This document shows positions 1 to 7,316 of a stretch of DNA of 14,604 nucleotides, one piece after another. Numbering within the stretch: the first letter of the stretch is position 1; the number at the start of each line of letters is the position of its first letter. This DNA comes from Pseudomonadota bacterium (GTDB lineage Bacteria; Pseudomonadota; Gammaproteobacteria; Acidiferrobacterales; Acidiferrobacteraceae). The position numbers and the translations under genes were made by a program. The notes under the pieces were generated by a model. It saw only the letters and a program-made list of their open reading frames with translations, ran no database searches and had not been told where the DNA came from. The stretch covers positions 1 through 14,604 of the forward strand of contig JAJZZU010000021.1 in assembly GCA_021797365.1 (NCBI GenBank), given 5' to 3'.

Positions 1-570
1 GGGGGCACGGCACTCACGCCGTTCGGTCTGCAGGCCCTGTCGGCGTTCCGGCGGCTCGAGGGCGAGTACCAGCGTTTCCTCGAGGCCTTGCAGGGGCATG
101 AGGATTTCGATCGCTTCTTTCAGCTGATGAGGAAATTCGACATGAAGACCAGCGCGCGCAACGAGTTTCTCGGTCGGGTCAAGGCGGTCAAGAAGGGGCC
201 GATCAATGCCGAGGTGGTGCTCGATATCGGCAACGGCCTCGCCTTGGTGGCGATCATCACCAACGAGAGCGTAGACAACCTGGGATTGGCCCCGGGGGTC
301 GAGGCCTATGCCCTCATCAAGGCCCCGTGGGTGATCGTGACCGCCGCCGACAGCCCGATCAGGACCAGCGCGCGCAATACCTTGTGCGGGGTGGTGACGC
401 GTTGCCAAACGGGCGCGGTGAATGGCGAGGTGGTGATCGAATTGGAGAGTGGCAAGAGCATCGCCGCCATCATCACGAACGAGAGCATTGAAAGCCTTCA
501 ATTGAAGGAGGGGGTGCGTGCCTGTGCCCTGATCAAGGCCTCACACATCATCCTCGCGGTCAGCGCTTAA
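1..570 (+). CDS. modE: ModE, molybdate-responsive transcriptional regulator (5' truncated by window edge)
   Basis: ModE represses or activates molybdate-uptake and molybdoenzyme genes when it binds molybdate in the cytoplasm. The visible 189 residues begin in the last part of the N-terminal DNA-binding domain (G-G-T-A-L-T-P-F-G, matching the ModE stretch just after the helix-turn-helix); the helix-turn-helix itself lies off the left edge. They contain two tandem Mop/TOBE molybdate-binding domains. Each begins with the family motif T-S-A-R-N (about residues 51-55 and 122-126) and carries the repeated phrases A-I-I-T-N-E-S and A-L-I-K-A. The frame is open from base 1, so internal TTG or ATG starts are not needed. 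The stop is TAA at 568-570. The next gene starts 150 bases downstream after a GC hairpin. I see no AT-rich ModE box in that gap, so any target promoter in the window is not evident. The family call is firm; whether it is full length cannot be judged. Confidence 0.88.
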   Translation, partial: GGTALTPFGLQALSAFRRLEGEYQRFLEALQGHEDFDRFFQLMRKFDMKTSARNEFLGRVKAVKKGPINAEVVLDIGNGLALVAIITNESVDNLGLAPGVEAYALIKAPWVIVTAADSPIRTSARNTLCGVVTRCQTGAVNGEVVIELESGKSIAAIITNESIESLQLKEGVRACALIKASHIILAVSA

Positions 571-592
571 GGGATGCGGAACGTGGCATGAC

Positions 593-611
593 CGGCGCGC
601 GCCGCGCGCCG
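593..611 (+). terminator. GC-only hairpin after modE, possible terminator
   Basis: Perfect 8-bp arms (CGGCGCGC / GCGCGCCG) enclose a 3-base loop, 22 bases after the modE stop. There is no T-tract after it, so intrinsic termination is uncertain. It could equally be an mRNA-stabilising stem or part of the porin leader. Confidence 0.35.
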
Positions 612-720
612 TACGGGCCGCCGGTGATGGGAGATCACGGGGGCCGGTATTTCGCTTCAGTCGACGCGGGCGCCGCAGAGTGCCCCGGTGGATCGTTTTC
701 TTGACAACAGGGGAGGCATC

Positions 721-1983
721 ATGCGGTATCGTTTGGGTTTCATGGCCGGGGCGGCGTGTCTGGCCGTCGGCATCGCGCCGGCGCGCGCGGCGGGCACGGG
801 TTTTCTCAGCGGCATGCGCGTAAGCGGCATGCTGCGCGCTTATGATTTCACGCGCTATTTCAGCGGTTCGCCGCCGAATCGGCGCGCGTTCGCGGTCGGT
901 GGCGGTATCAATCTGCGCTCCGGGACGTTCCATCATGTCTCGGCGGACGCCACGTTTTATACCGCGCACTCCCTGGGCCTGAACCCGGCCAACCATGCCT
1001 ATGTCGACGGCACGTTGGCGGGCTATGGGTCCATCGATACCTTCGGGCAGGCCTATCTTCAGTACCAGCGTGACGCGGTGCTGTTACGGGCCGGCGATCA
1101 GCTCATAAAGACCCCGTGGATCAATCCGGGTGATTCACGCATCGTGCCGGAAACCTATCAGGGCCTGCTCGCCGCCTTCCGGCCACTGCCCGGTCTCGTG
1201 GTCTCGGCCTTGCGTATCACGCGTTTCAAAAGCCGGACCTCCGACGGTTTCTCGTCGACCAATCTCTATAATGCCACCGCCAACCACAATATCGGCGGCA
1301 TCGGCGGACTGCCCGGACGCACCGAGCCCGGGGCGGCGGCCCTGGGCGCGCGCTACCAGACCGCGGGCCTCAAGGTCGCGGCCTGGGGATACGAGTTCTA
1401 TGATCTCGCCAAGATGGGATGGGCGGAAGGGTCCTATACCTTTGGCGGACCCGGCGGCCTACGGCCCCTGGTCGGTGCGCAACTCGTGCGCGAGACCGGC
1501 GCCGGCGGCGCCTACCTGGGGGCCGTGAACGCCAATGTCTACGGCGCCGTGGCCGGCGTACGTCGCCACCGCGATCTGCTGACGCTTGGCTACGATGTGG
1601 TACCCGCGCACCCCGGGACGTTTGCCAACGGTGATCTCGTGTCCCCTTATACGAGCGGTTATGCCACAGATCCCCTCTACACGACCTCCATCATTCAGAG
1701 CCTTGTCGATAATCGCACCTCGGGTCATGCGTGGAAGGTGAGCGCCACGGCGTTCCTTCTACACCACCGGTTGCGGGCGATACTAAGCTACGCGCGCTAT
1801 ATCAGTGCGCGCACGGCCTTGTATACCGCATCGCACACCAGCGAGACGAACATCGACCTTACCTATTTTCTGCAGGGTGCGCTCAAGGGTCTATCGGTCC
1901 GCGACCGTCTGGCGATCGCGGAGAATATGCCGGTTCTTCATCAGTTCATATATAACCGCGTGATGTTGCAATACCAATTCTAG
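721..1983 (+). CDS. OprD-family outer-membrane porin
   Basis: A probable outer-membrane beta-barrel for passive entry of small solutes, 420 residues, the usual length for OprD porins. Residues 1-23 are a signal peptide (R-Y-R, hydrophobic core, cleavage after A-R-A). The mature part is rich in alternating aromatic/aliphatic strands and glycine turns, holds the OprD-like phrase G-D-S-R-I-V-P-E-T-Y-Q-G in the first half, and ends in Phe, as expected for barrel insertion by the BAM complex. The ATG at 721 is preferred over an in-frame GTG at 688 because GGGAGG at 711-716 lies just ahead of it and the signal peptide starts there. The binding-protein gene starts 36 bases after its stop with no terminator between, so the two are probably co-transcribed. 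The natural substrate cannot be read from the sequence; an oxyanion is suggested only by the neighbours. Confidence 0.78.
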   Translation: MRYRLGFMAGAACLAVGIAPARAAGTGFLSGMRVSGMLRAYDFTRYFSGSPPNRRAFAVGGGINLRSGTFHHVSADATFYTAHSLGLNPANHAYVDGTLAGYGSIDTFGQAYLQYQRDAVLLRAGDQLIKTPWINPGDSRIVPETYQGLLAAFRPLPGLVVSALRITRFKSRTSDGFSSTNLYNATANHNIGGIGGLPGRTEPGAAALGARYQTAGLKVAAWGYEFYDLAKMGWAEGSYTFGGPGGLRPLVGAQLVRETGAGGAYLGAVNANVYGAVAGVRRHRDLLTLGYDVVPAHPGTFANGDLVSPYTSGYATDPLYTTSIIQSLVDNRTSGHAWKVSATAFLLHHRLRAILSYARYISARTALYTASHTSETNIDLTYFLQGALKGLSVRDRLAIAENMPVLHQFIYNRVMLQYQF

Positions 1984-2008
1984 GCCATGGCCTCACAGGG
2001 CATCTCAC

Positions 2009-2015
2009 AAGGAGG
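2009..2015 (+). promoter_or_regulatory. Shine-Dalgarno site that decides the binding-protein start
   Basis: AAGGAGG ends one base before the first of two adjacent ATG codons (2017, 2020) and four bases before the second. This makes the ATG at 2020 the likely start and argues against an in-frame ATG at 1987, which has no ribosome site and would bury the Tat signal. Confidence 0.6.
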
Positions 2016-2019
2016 GATG

Positions 2020-2946
2020 ATGAGTCTCACGAGAAGGGCGTTTCTGCAGTCGGCGGCGGCAGGTATCGGTGCGCTTGCGGTGCCCATGTTGGGCGAGGCG
2101 CGCGTCAAGACCAATCTGCATGTGGCCTATGCCGGTTCCATGGGCGCGCTCATGCATGGTGGGGTGGCACCCGTCATGGTGCGCGAGTTTGCCACAAATA
2201 TAGAAGGGCGGGCGGCGGGCGCGCTCGGTCTTGCGCATATGATCGTAGGCGGCGTCATTCACCCGGATGTGTTCATATCGATCACCCGTGGTCCGATGGA
2301 TCTCGTGCTCGCCGCCGGCAAGGCGCGGGAGGCGTTGGCCATCGCCAGCACCGAGCTTGTGATCGCCTACAGCGCGCATAGCCGGTTCACGCCGGCCCTG
2401 CGCGAGGCGGACCGGGCCGGACACGTGGCGTGGTGGCGGATCCTGGAAGAGCCGGGCATGCGCTTTGCGCGCACCGATCCCCTGACCGACCCCCAGGGGC
2501 TCAACATCGTGTTCATGATGAAGCTTGCCGAGCGCTACTACCACCAGCCGGGGCTTGCGCGTCGTATTCTGGGGCCCATCATCAACCATCGTCAGATCTT
2601 TCCGGAGCCCGAGGTGATGGCGCGCCTCCAGGGCGGGCAGATCGATGCCAGCTCGGCCTACAAAACCCAGCCGGCGGCCATGGGCCTGCCCTACCTGTCC
2701 TTGCCGCCACAGATCAATCTCGGTGACGCCGCCTACGACAAGGTCTACGACACGGTGTCCTTGCGGCTTAAGGGCAAGGTCCACAGGCCTTCCCCGCTGG
2801 TCTTCTACGCGGCGGTCCTGAAGACGAGCCGGAACCGTGCGGCGGCCGGCCATTTCATCGAATGGCTGCGCACAAGCGCCGGCCAGGCGCTCTTGCGGCG
2901 CTACCATTACGATGGTCCGAAGGGCGCAGCACCCTTGCGCGCCTGA
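2020..2946 (+). CDS. Tat-exported molybdate/tungstate-type ABC substrate-binding protein (WtpA/ModA-like)
   Basis: A periplasmic solute-binding protein of 308 residues. It begins M-S-L-T-R-R-A-F-L-Q followed by a hydrophobic stretch ending near G-E-A, a good twin-arginine (Tat) signal. The mature protein opens with the A-Y-A-G-S-M phrase typical of ModA/WtpA oxyanion binders. Mid-protein it has W-W-R-I-L-x-x-P-G then R-T-D-P-x-T-D-P-Q-G, equivalent to the R-S-D-P-x-x-D-P-x-G block of WtpA, whose Asp helps hold tungstate or molybdate. Its position just behind a porin gene and near modE supports oxyanion capture. No permease or ATPase gene is present in the window, so it either serves a transporter encoded elsewhere or lies downstream of one off the left edge. 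Sulfate, thiosulfate or another oxyanion cannot be excluded. Start chosen from the ribosome site. Confidence 0.72.
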   Translation: MSLTRRAFLQSAAAGIGALAVPMLGEARVKTNLHVAYAGSMGALMHGGVAPVMVREFATNIEGRAAGALGLAHMIVGGVIHPDVFISITRGPMDLVLAAGKAREALAIASTELVIAYSAHSRFTPALREADRAGHVAWWRILEEPGMRFARTDPLTDPQGLNIVFMMKLAERYYHQPGLARRILGPIINHRQIFPEPEVMARLQGGQIDASSAYKTQPAAMGLPYLSLPPQINLGDAAYDKVYDTVSLRLKGKVHRPSPLVFYAAVLKTSRNRAAAGHFIEWLRTSAGQALLRRYHYDGPKGAAPLRA

Positions 2947-2962
2947 TCTGTCCACCGACATC

Positions 2963-3001
2963 GCGCCTCTCTGCCGCCCTGGGGGCGCGGCGGAGAGGCG
3001 C
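2963..3001 (+). terminator. Strong 15-bp hairpin after the binding-protein gene
   Basis: Arms at 2963-2977 and 2987-3001 are complementary over 15 positions, with a single T-G pair that is a wobble in RNA, and a 9-base loop. It lies 16 bases after the stop of the binding-protein gene and well before the dehydrogenase start. No T-tract follows, so it may terminate with help from Rho or act as a 3' stabiliser. It separates the porin/binding-protein unit from the dehydrogenase. Confidence 0.55.
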
Positions 3002-3140
3002 ATCCTCATGTCGGGGCGCAAGGTCGGATGGCATCGAACTCCCCGCGGCATCGCCGGTCTTTGGAAGCGGAGTCCGAGGAAAGGCCGCGCGGTCGGCGGT
3101 CACGGGCATACGTCAAGAAGACCAGTCGCGAGGATCACCT

Positions 3141-4349
3141 ATGAAAGCAGTAGTGTTCGAAGGGGAAAGCCGGATGCGCGTCGCAGACGAAAGCAAGCCC
3201 GAGGCGATGGGTCCCAGGGATGCGATGTTGCGGGTTACGACCTCGGCGATCTGCGGCAGCGATCTGCACATGTACGAGGGGCGCACGGCACTGCCCGCGG
3301 GGCAGATGGTGGGCCATGAGATCATGGGCGTCATAGAGCGCGTGGGTGACGCGGTCGCGAGCATACGGCCCGGGGACCGGGTCGTGCTGCCGTTCAATAT
3401 CTCCTGCGGTTACTGTTACAACTGTCACCGCGGTTACACCAATATGTGCCTCACCATGAATGATGAGAGCCCTCATGCCGCCTACGGCTACGCCGGAATG
3501 GGGCCATATCGGGGTGGTCAGGCCGAGTATGTGCTGGTGCCGAATGCGGACTTCAATTGTCTGAAGCTTCCGGGCCAGCCGTTCGATCAGTGGGAAGACG
3601 ACTTCATCCTGCTTGCCGATGTGTTTCCGACGGGCTATTTCGGTGCGGAACTCGCGCATGTGGAACCGGGCAGGAGCGTGGCAATCTTCGGGGCCGGCCC
3701 GGTTGGGCTCATGGCCGCCTTGAGTTCGCGGATCAAGGGGGCGTCGGAGGTCTATGTCGTCGACTTCATCCCCGAGCGCCTGGAGAAGGTCAAGGAGTTG
3801 GGGGCCACCCCCATCGATGCCCGCAACGGGGATCCTGTCGAACAGATCCTCACCTTGCGCGCCAAGATGCCTGGTCTGCAAGGACGCCTGCGCCCCGGGG
3901 AAAAGGACAAGCTAAAGGGCGTGGATTGCGTCATCGACGCGGTCGGTTATCAGGCGCGTGACGACAAGGACTATGCGCACGAAAAGTCGACTCAGGTGCT
4001 GGACAATATGGTGCGGATCGTCAATCCTGCCGGCCATATCGGCATCGTGGGGGTGTATATCGCGCCTGATCCGGGGGCGCCGACGGATCAGGCGAAGCAG
4101 GGGGTGTTCGCGTTGCCCATGGCGGAGTTGTTCGACAAGGCCGCAAGCGTCGGCATGGGGCAGTGCCCGGTCAAGCGCTACAACGAGTACCTGCGCGATC
4201 TCATCATCACCGGGCATGCGCGGCCCGGCCGGATCGTAAGCCACCATATCCGGATCGATCAGGCGCCCGAGGCCTATAAGAAGTTCGACCAGAGGACGGA
4301 CGGCTATACCAAGGTCCTGATTCAGTTCCCCGAGGCGCGTGCCGCGTAG
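3141..4349 (+). CDS. Zinc-dependent dehydrogenase, glutathione-independent formaldehyde dehydrogenase-like
   Basis: A cytoplasmic medium-chain dehydrogenase of 402 residues that fits the NAD-dependent, glutathione-independent formaldehyde dehydrogenase (FdhA/FDH) group, which oxidises formaldehyde to formate. Catalytic zinc ligands are visible as Cys38 (A-I-C-G-S-D), His59 (G-H-E) and probably Asp160 (L-L-A-D-V-F-P-T-G). The structural zinc is held by Cys89, Cys92, Cys95 and Cys103. The Rossmann motif G-A-G-P-V-G is at 184-189, and an acidic Asp208 at the end of the next strand favours NAD over NADP. The ATG at 3141 has a GAGGA site upstream and matches the family N-terminus (M-K-A-V-V); longer in-frame reading back to 2862 would run through the preceding gene. 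The gene converges with the DsrE-like gene, 10 bases between stops. A broader alcohol/aldehyde dehydrogenase role is possible; the long insertion typical of FDH makes that less likely. Confidence 0.82.
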   Translation: MKAVVFEGESRMRVADESKPEAMGPRDAMLRVTTSAICGSDLHMYEGRTALPAGQMVGHEIMGVIERVGDAVASIRPGDRVVLPFNISCGYCYNCHRGYTNMCLTMNDESPHAAYGYAGMGPYRGGQAEYVLVPNADFNCLKLPGQPFDQWEDDFILLADVFPTGYFGAELAHVEPGRSVAIFGAGPVGLMAALSSRIKGASEVYVVDFIPERLEKVKELGATPIDARNGDPVEQILTLRAKMPGLQGRLRPGEKDKLKGVDCVIDAVGYQARDDKDYAHEKSTQVLDNMVRIVNPAGHIGIVGVYIAPDPGAPTDQAKQGVFALPMAELFDKAASVGMGQCPVKRYNEYLRDLIITGHARPGRIVSHHIRIDQAPEAYKKFDQRTDGYTKVLIQFPEARAA

Positions 4350-4359
4350 GTCCCGCGGG

Positions 4360-4767
4360 TCATGGGCGGATGTAGGCCCAGCCCTCACGCTCGCGGCGCA
4401 CGACCTCGGCGATGCCCGAGCGCACATAACGCACGAACGGCAGGACCGCGCCGGGCGCGAACCCGGCCCGGCGGATCGCCGCCCGGCAGGCGTCGATCGT
4501 GACCCCCGAGGCATGAAGCCTCGTCAGGTCGGGGGCCACGGGCGAGTCCTTGAGGAGTATGTGAATGGCCGGGCCGAGGACCACGATCTCGATGTCGTGG
4601 CCGTTTACGCCGGTGGCCTCGAGGTTATGGACATTGTGCATGGCCACTTTCCAGGAGGCGATCTGGGTCGTGCTGATCTGAAAGACCACGCCGGTGGTCG
4701 TCGCATGTCCTGGTACCGGACATGCCAGTAGCAGGACAAGGACGCCCGCCAGCGCGGGTTTATACAT
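4360..4767 (-). CDS. Exported DsrE-like protein
   Basis: A 135-residue protein with an N-terminal signal (residues 1-22, cleavage likely after P-G-H-A) and a DsrE/DsrF-like fold in the rest. DsrE-like proteins include sulfur-relay carriers. The conserved pattern S-G-V-T-I-D-A-C-R-A-A-I-R-R-A-G places a single cysteine (Cys94) where exported DsrE-family members usually keep one, so persulfide carriage is possible but unproven. Cys16 in the phrase L-L-L-A-C could instead be a weak lipobox, making this a lipoprotein. The ATG at 4767 is chosen over an in-frame start at 4800 because the hydrophobic signal starts there and it falls just 5 bases after the stop of the upstream DUF302 gene, indicating one transcript. 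It ends 10 bases from the convergent dehydrogenase gene; a 5-bp stem (4342-4358) spans that junction. Confidence 0.68.
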   Translation of the reverse strand: MYKPALAGVLVLLLACPVPGHATTTGVVFQISTTQIASWKVAMHNVHNLEATGVNGHDIEIVVLGPAIHILLKDSPVAPDLTRLHASGVTIDACRAAIRRAGFAPGAVLPFVRYVRSGIAEVVRREREGWAYIRP

Positions 4768-4772
4768 GGCGG

Positions 4773-5279
4773 CTACCAGTTGCCCTTGGCGCCAGCCCAC
4801 AGGATGGAGTCGAGGTCGTCGCGGACACGCAGGGCCTGGGTGCGCAATTTGCCCTTCAGGTGCGCGCCATCAATGATCATGTTGAGGTTTAGCATCTCAA
4901 GCCATACACGACCGCCGGCCGCCACCATGGTGATCCGGCAGGGCAGATAGGCGGCAAACGCCGGGTCGGCATCGACCATGAGGTGGGCGATGGGCGGGCT
5001 GCAAAACTCATACACCGTGAGCACCCCGGACTTGATGCCCATGTTCTTCAGCTGTTTTGAAAGCTGCAGGTCGCCGACATATTTCATGTTGACCGTATCG
5101 GCCTCTATCTTCATGGCCTGCAGCGCGCTCTTCGGAGAGACGCCCTTGGCAAGCGGGACCTTGATGATGGTTTTATCGAGATCGATATGCGGTCCCTGGA
5201 TCGCGTTCAGCGGGTTATGGGCGTAGCAGGTGCCAACGGTGCCGAGCGCGAAAGCGGCTCCGATGAGAAATCGGCGCAT
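4773..5279 (-). CDS. Exported DUF302 family protein
   Basis: A 168-residue protein with a cleavable signal (residues 1-20, cleavage after C-Y-A). The mature part matches DUF302: a G-V-S-P-K-S-A-L-Q-A-M-K helix, V-G-D-L-Q-L-S-K-Q, E-F-C (Cys93), then P-A-F-A-A-Y-L-P-C-R-I (Cys114) and a W-L-E-M-L-N-L-N-M strand. The family is common in sulfur- and metal-oxidising bacteria, has no assigned reaction, and some members may bind haem or act in redox. The ATG at 5279 is preferred over 5297 because AGGAGA at 5289-5294 sits 9 bases ahead of it and the hydrophobic segment follows directly. It is the first gene of a two-gene unit with the DsrE-like gene. The two cysteines could form a disulfide or accept sulfur; this is inference. 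Confidence 0.78.
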   Translation of the reverse strand: MRRFLIGAAFALGTVGTCYAHNPLNAIQGPHIDLDKTIIKVPLAKGVSPKSALQAMKIEADTVNMKYVGDLQLSKQLKNMGIKSGVLTVYEFCSPPIAHLMVDADPAFAAYLPCRITMVAAGGRVWLEMLNLNMIIDGAHLKGKLRTQALRVRDDLDSILWAGAKGNW

Positions 5280-5329
5280 GACGGCGGTTCTCCTCATTAT
5301 CAGTTATTGGGGTCATCCCTCAGCCCTAC

Positions 5330-5375
5330 AGGATGGCGCCAAATTCCCGCGCTGACAACCCCGAGGCGCGCAAGA
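5330..5375 (-). promoter_or_regulatory. Weak sigma70-like promoter candidate for the DUF302-DsrE unit
   Basis: Reading leftward in the 137-base gap upstream of the DUF302 gene, a TTGTCA box is followed 17 bases later by CATCCT. The -35 is good but the -10 matches only three of six positions. Nearby at 5380-5389 is a perfect 10-base palindrome GGAAATTTCC. The gap has no other gene. Confidence 0.28.
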
Positions 5376-5416
5376 TTGCGGAAATTTCCCCGGAATAATT
5401 TCGCCCTCCGATCCGT

Positions 5417-6823
5417 CTACCAGCCCGCCAGCGCCGGCCTCACAGCCCTCACGAGTTCGCGGAAACGCAGCTGGATCCGTTCGAGCGCGGCCTGCGTCGT
5501 GCCCTCGAAACGCAGCACGAGGATGGGTGTCGTGTTGGAGGCGCGGACGAGCCCGAAGCCGTCCGGGAAATCGACACGCAGTCCATCTATGGTCGTCACC
5601 TTGGCGTCGGGAAACCGCGCGGCTTGAATCAAGAGGTCCACGAGCGCGTGTGGGCTTTCCATGACCGGTAGCTGGATCTCGGGCGTATTGACCGTATTGG
5701 GCAGGGCGGCGAACACCTCGGCCGGAGGGGTCGGGCTCTTGGCAAGCAGCTCCAGGAGCCGTGCTCCGGCGTAGAGGCCGTCGTCGAAGCCGGTCCAGCG
5801 TTCCTTGAAGAAAATGTGGCCGCTCATCTCGCCGGCGAGCAGCACGTCCCCTTGCCGGATGCGGGCCTTGATGAACGAGTGCCCGGTCTTCCACATCAGC
5901 GGGCGGCCACCGGCCGCCCGTATGGCCGCGTCCACGGTCTGCGAGCATTTCACATCGTAGAGGATCTGGCCGCCCGGATGCCGCGACAGTACGTCGCGGG
6001 CGAACAGGATGAGCTGCCGGTCCGGCCAGATGATATCGCCGTTGGGTGCCACCACGGCAAGCCGGTCGCCGTCGCCGTCGAACGCCAGCCCGACATCGGC
6101 ACCGTCTGCAATCACGCGTGCCTGGAGATCCTTCAGGTTCTCCGGCTGACTCGGGTCGGGGTGGTGGTTGGGGAACCGCCCGTCGATGTCGGCAAACAAG
6201 GGGGTCACCGCGCACCCGAGCGCACGAAACAGCGCCGGCGCAAGTTCTCCGGTGGCCCCATTGCCGCAGTCGAGGACAATCTTGAGGGGTCGTGCGAGGC
6301 GCACGTCTCCCGAGACGCGCTCGAGGTAGGCCTGGCGGATATCGGCGGTGCGGCTCGTGCCGCTACCCGTGTGCAGACGGTTTTCGACGAGCCGCTCGTA
6401 GAGGGCCTTGATCTGGGCGCCGGACAAGGTCTCCTCGTTAAGAAGGATCTTTAGGCCATTGTACTGGGGCGGATTATGGCTGCCGGTCAACATGACACCC
6501 GAGCCCGTGCCGAAGGCGAGTGTGGCAAAGTAGAGCAAGGGGGTTGGGACCAGCCCGATATTGATGACGTCGCAGCCGCTCGCCACGAGCCCCGCGCTCA
6601 AGGCCTCGAGCAGGCCGGGTCCGGAGAGCCGGCCGTCGCGCGCGATCACGATGTTCATGCATCCGCGATCGCGCGCCTCGCTGCCGATCGCCTGGCCGAT
6701 GGCGCGCACGTGTCCGGATGTGAGTTCGACGTCGACGATGCCGCGGATGTCATACGACTTGAAGATCCCGGGCGGCGGAAGATCCGTGCGTTCGGCGCGT
6801 GGTGCAAGAGGCGTGGCGGTCAT
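5417..6823 (-). CDS. algC: Phosphomannomutase/phosphoglucomutase
   Basis: A cytoplasmic alpha-D-phosphohexomutase of 468 residues that interconverts 6-phospho and 1-phospho forms of mannose and glucose, feeding lipopolysaccharide, exopolysaccharide and sugar-nucleotide synthesis. All four family loops are intact: the phosphoserine loop T-G-S-H-N-P with catalytic Ser115, the metal loop D-G-D-G-D-R at 249-254, the sugar-specificity loop G-E-M-S-G-H at 331-336 and the phosphate loop R-A-S-N-T-T-P at 427-433. Length and motif positions agree with Pseudomonas AlgC. The ATG at 6823 has AGGAG at 6834-6838; the alternative start at 6865 would overlap dut. It is last in the leftward coaBC-dut-algC run, 31 bases after the dut stop, the same order as in Pseudomonas. 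It may be called manB or pgm in other genomes. Confidence 0.93.
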   Translation of the reverse strand: MTATPLAPRAERTDLPPPGIFKSYDIRGIVDVELTSGHVRAIGQAIGSEARDRGCMNIVIARDGRLSGPGLLEALSAGLVASGCDVINIGLVPTPLLYFATLAFGTGSGVMLTGSHNPPQYNGLKILLNEETLSGAQIKALYERLVENRLHTGSGTSRTADIRQAYLERVSGDVRLARPLKIVLDCGNGATGELAPALFRALGCAVTPLFADIDGRFPNHHPDPSQPENLKDLQARVIADGADVGLAFDGDGDRLAVVAPNGDIIWPDRQLILFARDVLSRHPGGQILYDVKCSQTVDAAIRAAGGRPLMWKTGHSFIKARIRQGDVLLAGEMSGHIFFKERWTGFDDGLYAGARLLELLAKSPTPPAEVFAALPNTVNTPEIQLPVMESPHALVDLLIQAARFPDAKVTTIDGLRVDFPDGFGLVRASNTTPILVLRFEGTTQAALERIQLRFRELVRAVRPALAGW

Positions 6824-6854
6824 GGTGGGATATCTCCTGTAATGGCCGGGATGC

Positions 6855-7316
6855 TCAACGAACACCCGAGTGGCCGAACCCGGCGGCGCCGCGTTCGGTC
6901 GTTTCCGAAAACTGGTCGACGATACGAAAGTGCGCGGTGACGATCGGGACGATCAAAAGTTGGGCGATGCGGTCGCCTGGCACAATCGTGAACGATTCGG
7001 TGCCGCGGTTCCAGCATGATAATGTGATCTCGCCTTGATAGTCCGAGTCGATCAGGCCCACGGTGTTACCGAGGACGAGACCCTTGTGGCCCAGGCCCGA
7101 GCGCGGCAGGACAAGCGCGGCGAGCGTGCGGTCGGCGATATGGAGGGCAAGCCCGGCCGGCACCAGCCGGCAGTCCGAGGGCGCGAGCGTGAAGGGTTCT
7201 GACACGCAGGCGCGCAGGTCGACGGCGGCGGAACCGGCGGTGGCGTAGGCGGGCAGCGGGAACTCATTGCCGTATCGGGGATCGAGTATCTTCAGGTCGA
7301 TGACAGGTGCGGTCAT
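6855..7316 (-). CDS. dut: dUTP diphosphatase (dUTPase)
   Basis: A homotrimeric dUTPase of 153 residues that hydrolyses dUTP to dUMP and pyrophosphate, keeping uracil out of DNA and supplying dTMP synthesis. Five family motifs are seen in order: [34 protein letters not shown] and [10 protein letters not shown]. Two small departures from the E. coli protein are visible: the motif 2 loop is one residue shorter (no His between Lys and Gly), and the first Gly of the G-G pair in motif 5 is Ala. The catalytic Asp and motif 2 Ser remain. The start ATG overlaps the coaBC stop as ATGA, so translation is probably coupled. It sits between coaBC and algC as in Pseudomonas. Confidence 0.94.
   Translation of the reverse strand: MTAPVIDLKILDPRYGNEFPLPAYATAGSAAVDLRACVSEPFTLAPSDCRLVPAGLALHIADRTLAALVLPRSGLGHKGLVLGNTVGLIDSDYQGEITLSCWNRGTESFTIVPGDRIAQLLIVPIVTAHFRIVDQFSETTERGAAGFGHSGVR

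Noticed and set aside
701..706. A perfect TTGACA box just upstream of the porin
   Set aside because: A -10 box at normal spacing would fall inside the porin coding region, beyond the ATG at 721, so it cannot serve as its promoter.
541..996. A 151-codon - strand frame over the modE end and porin start
   Set aside because: Very Arg-rich, no motif, overlaps two supported + strand genes.
2005..3051. A 348-codon frame on the - strand over the binding-protein gene
   Set aside because: Composition is His/Arg-rich with no family features, while the + strand frame has a Tat signal and oxyanion-binder motifs.
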